Positions 1 through 7,902 of a stretch of DNA of 26,000 nt are shown here, in pieces. The stretch covers positions 4,159,601 through 4,185,600 of the forward strand of contig NC_135550.1 in NCBI RefSeq assembly GCF_964340395.1. The letters are read 5' to 3'. Numbering within the stretch: position 1 is the first letter of the stretch; every line of letters starts with the position of its first letter. A program made the translations under genes and the position numbers. The DNA comes from Glandiceps talaboti (taxonomy: Eukaryota > Hemichordata > Enteropneusta > Spengelidae). The notes under the pieces are model-generated. The model searched no databases and was not told where the DNA came from. It saw only the letters and a list, made by a program, of their open reading frames with translations.

Positions 1-470
1 TAATACATTAGATAAATGAATACAATTGAAGGAGAATATTAACATATGAACTAACGAAAAAATGTCACGATGAAGAATATCAATTATCTCCATTTGACAA
101 TGTAAATAGAGACTCCTCTACAAGAATAAAAGGAAAACTTTCGGAATCATGGATAAGACCTACGTAATTCCTATGTGAATGTACAAAAGGTCTCTCTCTC
201 TATATATATCTTATCTGTAGGAAAATGCCTAAAGGACATCTCCTTTTTTTACGTTTTAAGGACGGCCTGTGGCATTTCCAACAACAGACTCGCCTAAAAG
301 CGACTACTAAGCTTATAGAGATATCAATCATGTACAGATAAGAACATTAAAATCATCTATCTTAACATTAGAAAACCTTCACTTGACTGAGTTTTTTTTT
401 CAATAAGATGATTTCCCCAATCTATGAGTGATATTCTAAAGAAGCCGATAAGGTAATAATTTGTAGAGTT
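1..470. other. AT-rich non-coding stretch
   Basis: No open frame of note, no RNA gene and no clear repeat seen. A short alternating CT/TA run lies near 190-208 and T-runs near 240-250 and 390-400. Confidence 0.5.
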
Positions 471-480
471 TTATTTTTAG

Positions 481-851
481 GTCTGACAAATCTGTGGGAT
501 AATTCAGTATATCTTGCTACCGTGGTTTCGCGATTAATCAAAATTAGCATAGTTCAAATTGATTTCTGTGGCGCACCATTTCATTTGGTATTTCCAACAT
601 TTGGGTCGATTTACACGTTAAATAGCAATAGTGATATGGTGGACGTATTCACAAACCAATTACTGCTCCTTATACGTATAGTACCATTCATCATATTGAT
701 ATTTGTATGCTATGTTAGCGTTACTTCAAATAACCACTATCACCTTCAAATAAAGGACACTTATGATCGGACGCTATCAGCAGAGTTCGACAAATATTCT
801 AAAACTGATAATTTGATAAGTTACACTTTCCATTCGGGTATTCACGATTAA
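481..851 (+). CDS. Unrecognised open frame with one membrane helix, possible exon
   Basis: An uninterrupted plus-strand frame runs about 123 codons to a TAA at 849-851. It lacks an ATG near its beginning (the first in-frame ATG is near 636), so it would have to be an exon rather than a whole gene. A pyrimidine-rich TTTTATTTTTAG acceptor-like sequence ends at 480, exactly where it could begin. Bases 650-725 encode a strongly hydrophobic segment containing RIVPFIILIFVCYVSV, which fits a transmembrane helix; the tail after it is polar. I recognise no family. The proline-to-tyrosine spacing superficially recalls helix 5 of rhodopsin-like receptors but is one residue too long, and the preceding sequence does not fit. 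Chance openness in AT-rich DNA is possible. Confidence 0.18.
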
Positions 852-1011
852 CATTGTGTTTGCTGAACATGGATTTAATTCTAGACAAAGATGAGCCCAA
901 ATATACAAAAACATCATTGACATTTTAGCTGGTACGTGTTTAAAATTGAAAACAAAAATCGTCTTGAAGATGTAAAACTGAACCGTTTTTTAAAAACTAT
1001 TATTCTTGAGT

Positions 1012-1430
1012 TGTATGTATGTATGTATGTATGTATGTATGTATGTATGTATGTATGTATGTATGTATGTATGTATGTATGTATGTATGTATGTATGTAT
1101 GTATGTATGTATGTATGTATGTATGTATGTATGTATGTATGTATGTATGTATATGTGTGTGTGTGTCTGTGTCTGTGTATGTATGTGTGTATGTGTGTAT
1201 GTATGTATGTATGTATGTATGTATGTATGTATGTATGTGTGTATGTGTGTATGTATGTATGCATGCATGCATGTATGTATGTATGTATGTATGTATGTAT
1301 GTATGTATGTATGTATGTATGTATGTATGTATGTATGTATGTATGTATGTATGTATGTATGTATGTATGTATGCATGTATGTATGTATGTATGTATGTAT
1401 GTATGTATGTATGCATGTCCATCCATCCAT
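1012..1430. repeat. (ATGT)n microsatellite, interrupted
   Basis: About 400 bp of ATGT tetranucleotide repeat. It is broken near 1151-1180 by TG/TCTG variants, near 1231-1255 by GTGT variants, and at 1261-1272 and 1373 by GCAT variants. It ends in a short ATCC run (about 1417-1430). Long apparent ORFs on both strands here are pure low-complexity artefacts. Confidence 0.98.
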
Positions 1431-2347
1431 CAACCCATATGGTATTTTAGAGATGAATATGTAAATTTCCAGAATTATAAAAAGGAATGTTTGATTTCCA
1501 ATGCCGTCATACTTTTAACACAGATTTGGTAAGGTTCCGTGTTTTCTAATCTAAGTATTTTGTTGATAGTGTTTGTTTTTTAAATAATAAAAACAAATAT
1601 CATGGTTGGTCTGTGAAATCCAGCAAACCTTTCCTTTCCCACGTTTTCGACCACGAGAAAACTTGGTGTACAAGTAGGTAAAACTTTCACTGCTGAAAGA
1701 GCTAATTGTTAGAGGAGTTTTTTAAACATATATCTTAATCCAAAAAGCGAGTGGCTATTATGTTCTTTCGTTTTTAATCCATTTATCAACACGTAAACAG
1801 TCACCGTTCTCACTATATGTTGACTTAAGATGCGAAGAAAGCTCTAGAATTTAGAGACTGAAAACTTCAGATCCGTCAACCTGACGATGTTTACCTCCAC
1901 AGGAGAGTCTAATCTCTTAAAACGACACTTTGACCCTGAATAAACCCTGCACCTGTTTTGTGTTTTGTTTTTTAACGTAACATCTTTAGATTCACCCTGG
2001 GGCTATGCATAGTTTTCCCTGTTAACTATGTAGTTCTTCAATAAGGGGTTGAGGAATTGGGTGTGAAGAACAGTATGTGGAGACATTGACCCGAAGAATT
2101 CGTATAACAAATGCCTTAACTTTGTTTGTCAATACAATGAACTCTCCTATTAGCTTTATCGAACACATAACATTGGGACATGCATACATATATCTGTTCA
2201 TCAAAAGTGTACTCCAGTTTGTCAAAAAAAGCTTTTCAAAGTTTGATTACTATCGGTTGTACGCATTAACGATTATTTTTCTTATCTGATCATCAGTATC
2301 GCTCGGAAGAAAATCAATCACGGAGATGCGTCGATTACGTTTACAAA
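1431..2347. other. Intergenic or intronic DNA, no supported gene
   Basis: Unique AT-rich sequence. Open frames here begin at GTG or TTG rather than ATG. An ATG-initiated 65-codon frame starts just after, at 2348, but runs into the duplicated block at 2471-2562 and has no other support. Confidence 0.4.
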
Positions 2348-2470
2348 ATGATTCCTTTCTTTATTCGCAGACACATATTCAAGACAAAACTTCGATCATT
2401 GAGTCGTCAAAATCATTCTACCATTCTTTTGAAGCAAAATCAATTGAAAGGAATGGCTACGTGTAATTTC

Positions 2471-2562
2471 GCTTGCGATACTGGTGGAAAGGAGGAAACG
2501 GCAGTAGCTGTGGGTTTTTTTTGCCTGCGATACCGAGAAAGATAGAAACAGCAGGAGCTTCG
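2471..2562 (+). repeat. Two-copy imperfect tandem duplication (~52-bp offset)
   Basis: GCTTGCGATACTGG... at 2471-2512 recurs as GCCTGCGATACCGAG... at 2523-2562. Shared words include TGCGATAC, GAAAC, GCAG and AGCT. A T8 run lies between the copies. The second copy leads directly into the hairpin pair at 2561-2606. Confidence 0.6.
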
Positions 2563-2606
2563 AAGTTTAACTTCGTAGTCTCACATGTTAATGGCATGTG
2601 AGACTA
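2561..2606. repeat. Adjacent perfect hairpins
   Basis: Two abutting inverted repeats. CGAAGTT-T-AACTTCG occupies 2561-2575 (7-bp arms, 1-nt centre). TAGTCTCACATG (2576-2587), a 7-nt loop, and CATGTGAGACTA (2595-2606) form a perfect 12-bp stem. They are probably part of a small non-autonomous mobile element together with the duplication just upstream; no target-site duplication was identified. Confidence 0.7.
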
Positions 2607-2679
2607 GCTAGCTACGTTGCGCAGCTCTAGCGATAGAAATGACTTATTGCTCCCTGGCAGTGCCAAAGTGGGTCGATTT

Positions 2680-2738
2680 CTAAACTACTAGTGGAATAAC
2701 GAAGTATGTGGTGAACCATACTTGAGATATCAGCATCC
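2680..2738 (-). CDS. Tentative terminal exon of the minus-strand secreted-protein gene
   Basis: A good acceptor (branch-like and pyrimidine-containing tract ending in AATTCCAG) precedes position 2738 on the minus strand. Entered with one carried-over base, the frame reads Gly followed by MLISQVWFTTYFVIPLVV and ends at a TAG (2682-2680). This phase is the one left by the tiny exon at 2825-2849. The peptide is hydrophobic and could be a C-terminal membrane segment or lipid-anchor signal. The intron to the preceding exon would be 86 nt (2739-2824). The exon is short and open by chance at appreciable odds, so it is supported only as part of the phase-consistent chain. Confidence 0.2.
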
Positions 2739-2824
2739 CTGGAATTATTGGAGAAATGCCAAACTCTTCGACTTCAATGATTGGCGTTTGTACAGCACGC
2801 TGTGATGTGACAGCCGTCAATTAC

Positions 2825-2849
2825 CTCGCCAATCAAACCGAGGTGTCAA
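2825..2849 (-). CDS. Tentative 25-nt microexon of the minus-strand gene
   Basis: A strong acceptor-like tract (ACACTTTTCATTCAG) abuts 2849 and a donor GAG|GTAATT follows 2825. In phase 0, the phase left by the signal-peptide exon at 3449-3593, it encodes LTPRFDWR plus one base; the other two frames are not usable in that phase. The intron from the previous exon would be 599 nt (2850-3448). It is too short to judge by composition. Confidence 0.2.
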
Positions 2850-2925
2850 CTGAATGAAAAGTGTATTGCTGTTTGACAAACATGCCATGAAATTGAAATT
2901 GCATGGTCAATTTTAAACAAATAAT

Positions 2926-2948
2926 CAAGTCAAGAGAGCGTTGACTTG
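2926..2948. repeat. Perfect 8-bp hairpin
   Basis: CAAGTCAA (2926-2933), a 7-nt loop GAGAGCG, and TTGACTTG (2941-2948). It lies within the putative intron of the minus-strand gene. Confidence 0.5.
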
Positions 2949-2949
2949 T

Positions 2950-3448
2950 TTGAAAGGTTATACTAAGAACCTCGCTCTCTCTTCATATAATGTTTCTGGC
3001 CGAGATTTTTTTCTCATTCGTTCAACCGAAAGACACAGAGCATATACACAAATAGAATGATAGGAATGCATTGTGAATATTATTCAATAGGCGCTCATTT
3101 TTTCGTTGTATTCCAATTTACAAAACAAACAAATCCCTCCTTCTAATCAAGAGTAACATCGAATCTCACCACAAATTAGAATCTCTGCTACAGGTAGACG
3201 CCTAAAGTCCATTTATTTATTTATCAAATGAACGAAGTAGCACAGGCTCAAAATTCTGAGTTTTGAAGAAAATCAATACACCGCGGGTTTTCTATTTTTT
3301 ATGTCTCTATGACGTGAAATGTACCTCAAGGATGACAAACACTTTAGAGTCGCCATGCACGATGTAGACAGATAAAAGCGATTTCAATACAAGATCATTT
3401 GCACTGCTGAAAAGACAAGAAATGAAAAACGGGGTTTCTACTACTTAC
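2950..3448. other. Putative intron of the minus-strand gene
   Basis: Begins on the minus strand with a textbook GTAAGT (3448-3443). A second strong acceptor, TTTTCAG at 3413-3407, would define a 42-nt intron, but in the exon's phase it meets a stop after three codons. Another frame after that acceptor is open for about 30 codons (3405-3311) and reads as plausible protein, including LKSLLSVYIVHGDSKVFVIL, before GAG|GTACAT. It could be an alternative exon if a different donor is used. Confidence 0.3.
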
Positions 3449-3593
3449 GGACAGTTCTCTGTTTCCTGCACCAAGTAACAATTCTAAGAAGTCGGCTGCT
3501 TCGATTGATGTGGTTACAAAAAACAAACCAAGATAAACGACAAGAATAACTGAGTTCCAACGGTCCATCACTCCTTAAGGCAATATGTGAAAT
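3449..3593 (-). CDS. First coding exon of a small secreted or membrane protein (signal peptide)
   Basis: On the minus strand an acceptor (GTTTGATTTTCAG) ends at 3594. A 25-nt 5' UTR with no upstream ATG follows, then ATG at 3568-3566 in context GAGTGATGG, and 40 codons ending at a consensus donor, TCC|GTAAGT, in phase 0. The protein starts MDRWNSVILVVYLGLFF, a charged N-region and a hydrophobic core, followed by VTTSIEA and then ADFLELLLGAGNRELS. Cleavage after SIEA fits signal-peptidase rules. The product would be targeted to the secretory pathway; I recognise no mature domain. Without splicing, the frame runs on to TGA at codon 55, so a single-exon 54-residue secreted peptide is the alternative. 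The combination of acceptor, UTR, start, signal peptide and donor is the best exon evidence in the window. Coding bases are 3449-3568. Confidence 0.5.
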
Positions 3594-3894
3594 CTGAAAA
3601 TCAAACATGGGGATTAATCGAACAATTTGATAATAAAATAATTTATCAATTCCTTTTTAAAGGTAGCATCGTGCATACACTTAGTTCTATATAACTGTAA
3701 ACTGATTTTTTAGAGGTTTTATGTTCTTCCTTGTATAGAAGAACGGACGCAGAATGGATAGCTATCGACAGCGATCGTATAGGTGAACGTGTCAAGTGAG
3801 CTAAACACTTGGAGAGGAAAATGAGCAAAAAAGTTTAAATGTGTTTCAAAAAGTATATGTGAACACCTACACCTGGCAATGTACATGTGCTCAC

Positions 3895-4050
3895 CTGTTT
3901 GTAATCGGTGTCTCACTGAGACAGACGCAGTACAATCTCTCGTTCTCTCCGAGCGGAAACAAATTACGTGGAGAAAAACACGAAGTAGCTACTTCTGGTG
4001 ACGTTGTGACTGAAGTACCTCTCTCGGCAAAGAAGTGGGATCGCATTGAC
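3895..4050 (-). other. Putative non-coding first exon (5' UTR) of the minus-strand gene
   Basis: The stretch is conspicuously CpG-rich compared with its surroundings (about 13 CpG in 170 bp by eye). On the minus strand it ends in a strong donor, AAACAG|GTGAGC, at 3895/3894. Joining it to the acceptor at 3594 gives a 301-nt intron. Any frame begun in this exon stops soon after the junction, so it is taken as untranslated. The 5' end is estimated from the TATA box. The same bases are open on both strands (plus 3841-4110, minus 3891-4100), but those frames start at non-ATG codons, so I treat them as by-products of the CpG-rich composition. Confidence 0.35.
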
Positions 4051-4073
4051 AGATTGGCCGTCGACTGCGTACA

Positions 4074-4081
4074 TTTATATA
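4074..4081 (-). promoter_or_regulatory. Candidate TATA box
   Basis: TATATAAA on the minus strand, about 30 bp upstream of the CpG-rich putative first exon. A CCAAT word lies just downstream, so it is not a conventional upstream CCAAT box. Context-based; TATA-like words are common in AT-rich DNA. Confidence 0.3.
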
Positions 4082-4109
4082 TGGTGGTTGACAAGCTCAA
4101 TGCGCTGTG

Positions 4110-4970
4110 ACTAATTTATGCAGCATATGTTTAAAACATGAGGCCTCCGTTTGGTGACGTTGATACGAAGAACGATTATAACTAGAAATACGCCGAGGCG
4201 TTGATATCACCCATTATGCTAATTATGAACATTACGAATTTCGCCATGCGCGATTAAAGTCGCCCACGTGTAACAGAGATGATAGGAAGAAATCCCCATG
4301 CTCCCTAGTTTCTCCCTCATACCTGCGTCCATAGCACAGGATATAGTCAGTTTCATATTAGGAAGAAAGGAACTATAAAAGTAAGAATATTCCATAAAAA
4401 CCCCCACAAGATATTTACAAAGGCATGGCCGGGGGACATCAGCGAGGTTATACCACGCCTAAAGGTATCTTACGGTTTCAATAGCGGTATCTAATATAAC
4501 GATTACAGTGCCTTTTAAACAAAATATACGGGCGGTTCCTTTATAAATGTGTAAATAGCAAATTTGACAATCCGATAATCGAGCTTACATGTTCTTTTGA
4601 CAACTTCTATATACATACGTCAATTTCAAACGTCACAGAGAGTTAGAGAATGATTGGAAATATAATAAGCAAAGCCAGGATATGGTATATATATCACTTG
4701 TATATCTATTGAAGTATGTATTAGCTTTAAATTGCGTGCGACTTCAGGTAATTTAGCGATTTAATCCTAGTAATCTATTTGTGTTTGAACTTTTATTAGG
4801 GTGTAACTGAGGTGTGTTTGTAGGGGCATAGAAACCAAATTGTTCCGATACTCAATGATTACCTCAACGTCATTGTTTCTGACAGTGGTAATTAATTCCT
4901 ATCTTTAATCTATATCATGAAATGCGTGTGACTGGGATGATGTTCAGTACATACAGCGTATATGAAGCAA
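4110..4970. other. Intergenic DNA, no supported gene
   Basis: Unique AT-rich sequence. A minus-strand frame from an ATG at 4395 to 4219 contains a possible acceptor and a GCAG|GTATGA donor but nothing recognisable. Short TA runs occur near 4610 and 4685. Confidence 0.4.
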
Positions 4971-4974
4971 TGTG

Positions 4975-5210
4975 CGTTTTAATTCTGATCACCACTACAC
5001 CATACGTGGCCAGTTATTAGACAGGCCTACGATACGTAGAAAAGTCCATCGTCGTCTTCTCGATCCCCCGTGTGTATTATTAAGGACGCCAGGGGTTGGG
5101 TTGAATTACCTGCTAGCTGTACGTCATCGAACGCAGGGGTTACAAAAACGATCGCATCGACAGATGCAACAGAAGTGCCCAAGCCTTCGTCATTAAGGGC
5201 ATCGTGCTTT
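4975..5210. other. CpG-rich block open on both strands, possible exon
   Basis: A second CpG-enriched island (about 18 CpG by eye) in AT-rich surroundings. The plus frame is open to a TAA at 5194-5196 but Arg-rich and lacks an ATG. The minus strand has a strong pyrimidine-tract acceptor (TTTCCTGTTCTAG) ending at 5247 and a donor GCAG|GTAATT near 5110. The minus frame ending near 5028 is open for about 56 codons and contains DEGLGTSVASVDAIVFV, which looks protein-like, but a stop separates it from the acceptor. A decayed exon or CpG-rich regulatory DNA are both possible. Confidence 0.25.
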
Positions 5211-5537
5211 TAACACTACTGGACAATTTTCTCATATTTTACTTTCTAGAACAGGAAATATAAAAGATAGTTACTTTAAAATGTCAAATACGTTATATGG
5301 AGGAGAAAAAAACGTTAGACGTTGTAGGATTGACTATGGTAGAAAGTTCACTTCGATGCCTACGACTTTTCAATTACAGTGAAAGCCTATTAACTTGACA
5401 CAAAATGTCGTCTCGCACAACAAAGTCTTGCTAAAATTCAATTTCATATATTTTATCTTGTCACTCAAAAGTGCTCTTTCTCATTATTTGATGTGGCAAA
5501 TATCTTACAACTTTGCTACAAGTTGTGATGTTGTCAG
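5211..5537. other. Spacer, no supported gene
   Basis: AT-rich unique DNA between the CpG-rich block and the small cysteine-rich ORF. Apart from the minus-strand acceptor near 5247, nothing recognised. Confidence 0.4.
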
Positions 5538-5735
5538 ATGGTCCCCCAAATCACATACATTTTAACAATGTACATTTTTTCAGGCATTGTCAATGGATTA
5601 CAGTTACACTGTATTTTGCCCATACTATGTAGAAAAAACACCGGCTTGAATGAAATTAGCCAAGGGAAGACTTCATGCAAAGATAAGGTAAAACAACACT
5701 ACAGCTGCTACAAAAACAACAACGGGTGCCTTTGA
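5538..5735 (+). CDS. Candidate small secreted cysteine-rich peptide (65 aa)
   Basis: A true ATG at 5538 (+4 G) opens 65 codons ending in TGA. Residues 1-20 (MVPQITYILTMYIFSGIVNG) have the shape of a signal peptide, with a plausible cut after NG. The mature part of about 45 residues has five cysteines (near residues 25, 31, 47, 56 and 63), several lysines and no obvious family match. It could be a small secreted peptide such as a defence or signalling peptide, but function is not inferable. Alternatively, TTTTTTCAG at 5575-5583 is an acceptor and AAG|GTAAAA at 5687/5688 a donor, making 5584-5687 a 104-nt internal exon in the same frame. An odd cysteine count and the lack of homology keep this uncertain. 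Confidence 0.33.
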   Translation: MVPQITYILTMYIFSGIVNGLQLHCILPILCRKNTGLNEISQGKTSCKDKVKQHYSCYKNNNGCL

Positions 5736-6052
5736 TGTAGGTTAACACTATGTTATTATCTGTATATTTATATCTGTGGAAGTTATAATGTAACAGTAAC
5801 AGTCATACTCAATGTTGTAATGTGTAGTGTTCATTTCATCATGGATTCATGGTTTCATCCACCCAAGTTGATTGGCACTGTCACTGATCTATCAATAACC
5901 AGAAACAAAATAATCCTGTACGTCAACACATGAAAATGATTTCATGGGGTTGTATGATAAAATGGAACTTTGAGATTTAGATCTCCTGGTAATGATGTTT
6001 GATTAACAATTAGTGTAAACAAAGGAAATAGGAGATGGGAAAGATTTAGCAG
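5736..6052. other. Non-coding stretch, no feature recognised
   Basis: AT-rich unique sequence with frequent stops in all frames. It runs into the hairpin cluster at 6053 and may belong to the same decayed mobile element. Confidence 0.4.
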
Positions 6053-6095
6053 CTTGTCTGGAGTCACAGACAAGTAACACTGTTACTTATCTGTG
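6053..6095. repeat. Overlapping, mutually exclusive hairpins
   Basis: CTTGTCTG (6053-6060) pairs perfectly with CAGACAAG (6067-6074) across a 6-nt loop. The same CAGACAAG also lies in CACAGACAAGTAAC (6065-6078), which pairs 13 of 14 with GTTACTTATCTGTG (6082-6095) across a 3-nt loop. Only one stem can form at a time. Likely mobile-element debris, but the structure is well defined. Confidence 0.7.
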
Positions 6096-6271
6096 CTGGA
6101 GTGAATACCCACATGGAACCAAACAACTTTTTTTTTATTTGGCCTTATCAGTAAACAGAGTCATGGTATCCAGATATATATCATATAATTTGTTTGGGTC
6201 ATGAAGGAAGATTAGTTCTGCTGAACTATATTTCATGGTCCCCACCAATTAGACTTATGAAATGTAAATAC

Positions 6272-6314
6272 TTATTATTATTATTATTATTATTATTAAT
6301 ATTATTATTATTAT
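6272..6314. repeat. (TTA)n microsatellite
   Basis: Fourteen or so TTA units with one AAT interruption near 6298-6300. The unique sequence before it ends in GTAAATAC, so it could be the simple 3' tail of an old retroposon; no coding remnant was found upstream. Confidence 0.95.
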
Positions 6315-6439
6315 AGACTCCTGTGATGTTAATACTTTGATAAGCTACCATCACAAATTACAGTGTATGTCTTTGCATGAACCTAACCACCGGTGTTTTT
6401 TCGCGGGTTGTTCTGAATTTTGTCGAGCAAGACGATAAG

Positions 6440-6507
6440 ATTTAGCAATGTTAGTAAGATGTTTGATGGAGCAGACGACGACTTATTCCAACTTAACTGA
6501 TCTGGAG
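6440..6507 (+). repeat. Dispersed repeat, copy A
   Basis: ATTTAGCAATGTTAGTAAG (6440 onward) followed by GACGACGACTTATTCCAACT and TAACTGA. The same two blocks occur in the same order and orientation at 15573-15680 (24 of 26 and about 21 of 27 matches). Copy A lacks about 50 bp between the blocks. Ends of the family are not defined. Confidence 0.65.
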
Positions 6508-6575
6508 TGGAATAAACGTGAATTTATGTGATTACAAGTCGTTTTATTATCAATAGGGGGAAGGGTAATGATAAA

Positions 6576-6629
6576 AACATAAACAACTCAATGTTAGCAG
6601 GAAAAAAATTAACATAAACAACTCAATGT
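6576..6629 (+). repeat. 19-bp exact direct repeat, 35-bp offset
   Basis: AACATAAACAACTCAATGT occurs at 6576-6594 and again at 6611-6629, separated by 16 bp. Likely a local duplication. Confidence 0.85.
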
Positions 6630-6827
6630 AAGGGGAACTAAAATTGGAGGACGAGTGAAGACTTATATACCGCCACTTATTTGAGTGATAAAAATAGGGG
6701 GTTTATGAGACGTTCTTTGAGATTTATTCAAGTTTTATATATTTAAAAAAAAACTTACTAAAAAATAAACCTCTCAAATGAAGGAAGAACTGAAATTTGC
6801 TGAATTCTACAACCGTGAAAATATCCG

Positions 6828-6919
6828 AAAACTGATACTCTCAGACTGTTAAAACTGATACTCTCAGACTGTTAAAACTGATACTCTCAGACTGTTAAAA
6901 CTGATACTCTCAGACTGTT
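6828..6919 (+). repeat. Perfect four-copy 23-bp tandem repeat
   Basis: The unit AAAACTGATACTCTCAGACT plus GTT begins at 6828, 6851, 6874 and 6897 with no mismatch between copies. The absence of divergence implies a recent expansion. Neighbouring sequence is not repetitive. Confidence 0.97.
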
Positions 6920-7020
6920 ACTTAAGGCCTACTGTTATGATACATACTGGTCGATAATGGTAACATATTAAGTGACATAAGTTGAGTTGATAGACATTTT
7001 TTTAAAGTGAAAATACTTAC

Positions 7021-7148
7021 GTAAAATCTTGATTGAAACTATATCCTAGTATCATCGATGTATGTCTTCTAGGACTTGTCTCCTGGGTTTGGTTGAAGAC
7101 TCCATCGAGTAGTTGATTGCATATTAGAGATTTCCCATTGTCGCTGGT
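7021..7148 (-). CDS. Possible exon, unrecognised protein
   Basis: On the minus strand a consensus donor TTTTAC|GTAAGTAT lies at 7021/7020. The frame leading into it is open for about 42 codons back to a TAA at 7151-7149, and its peptide looks protein-like: TSDNGKSLICNQLLDGVFN, then QTQETSPRRHTSMILGYSFN. The exon would leave in phase 2. No strong acceptor is visible at its 5' side (AAACCAG near 7143 is weak). A second frame has ATGGAG and 17 codons. Domain and function unknown. Confidence 0.22.
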
Positions 7149-7159
7149 TTAAGCCGATG

Positions 7160-7817
7160 CAATTTCCTCGACATTATTAACACGTATAATAAATTACGTC
7201 ATCTGTACGTCATTTGTAAGTCATGTCTTAATGCTAGATTTGAGGTAGTGTTTGAGTTTGGTCAACTGCAAGTGATTGTTAATTATGCTTCTGTAACAAG
7301 AATACTGCGAATATCTTTTAAATATGCAGAAAATATTACGCCATAAAACATAGAAAAACGTATACACCTGTAATCATCTATATGACCAATTTAAGGTTTT
7401 GACATTACTTCGTTTATATAATCGCTACCGACAGCATAACGAAGCGTCTCTTTAAAAAATCTGTCATTTCAGATCACTATTAAAAGTTTCTTTTGGCTCA
7501 GAAAGTGCTTTGATGATGAATTCGTAGAGCTACAATTACCCATGAAATTCATGGCAAAGGTATACGATACATGTATTTCAAGAATGTGGATGCCACTTTA
7601 ATATTTTTGCACTTTGCTAATTCCGATAGGCGGTGCGAATTTTGTACTATGAATATCTCGTATTGATTTATCCAGGCAGGTGATACGGAATAGCGATAAT
7701 TGATTTTTTTTTTAATTGCAGAATTGCAGAAGTAGTTTCATGAGCTACAACTAAGCAAATGTGTCAAAATATGAACACTGAAATGACCTTCAAGGTAAAA
7801 CTCATTTGCCAAGATAA
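7160..7817. other. AT-rich non-coding stretch
   Basis: No gene, RNA or repeat recognised. Frequent stop codons in all frames. Confidence 0.45.
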
Positions 7818-7902
7818 TTGTATATAGAATCGCGCTAAGGCGAAAATGTCCCTCAAATTAATAAGGACATAATATTGACGAGAGCAATATCATTCTATAC
7901 AA
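7818..7902. repeat. Short terminal-inverted-repeat-like element
   Basis: TTGTATATAGAAT (7818-7830) is the inverse of ATTCTATACAA (7892-7902) with a 2-nt indel. Inside, ATATTG and CAATAT form another short stem near the right end. The roughly 85-bp unit resembles a very small MITE or its remnant; no target duplication was verified. Confidence 0.3.

Noticed and set aside
650-725. Resemblance to helix 5 of a rhodopsin-like receptor
   Set aside because: Proline-to-tyrosine spacing is nine instead of eight, and the neighbouring helices and loops do not fit.
914-1532. Long ORFs of 140-198 codons on both strands
   Set aside because: They are translations of the ATGT microsatellite (YVCM/YIHT repeats) with no unique coding content.
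3407-3448. A 42-nt intron directly after the signal-peptide exon
   Set aside because: It is very short for an animal intron, and its length is a multiple of three, so spliced and unspliced forms reach the same early TGA. It adds nothing as a coding intron.
3841-4110. Plus-strand 89-codon and minus-strand 69-codon frames
   Set aside because: Both begin at non-ATG codons. Openness on both strands follows from the CpG-rich composition, and the region is better explained as a leader exon ending in CAG|GTGAGC.
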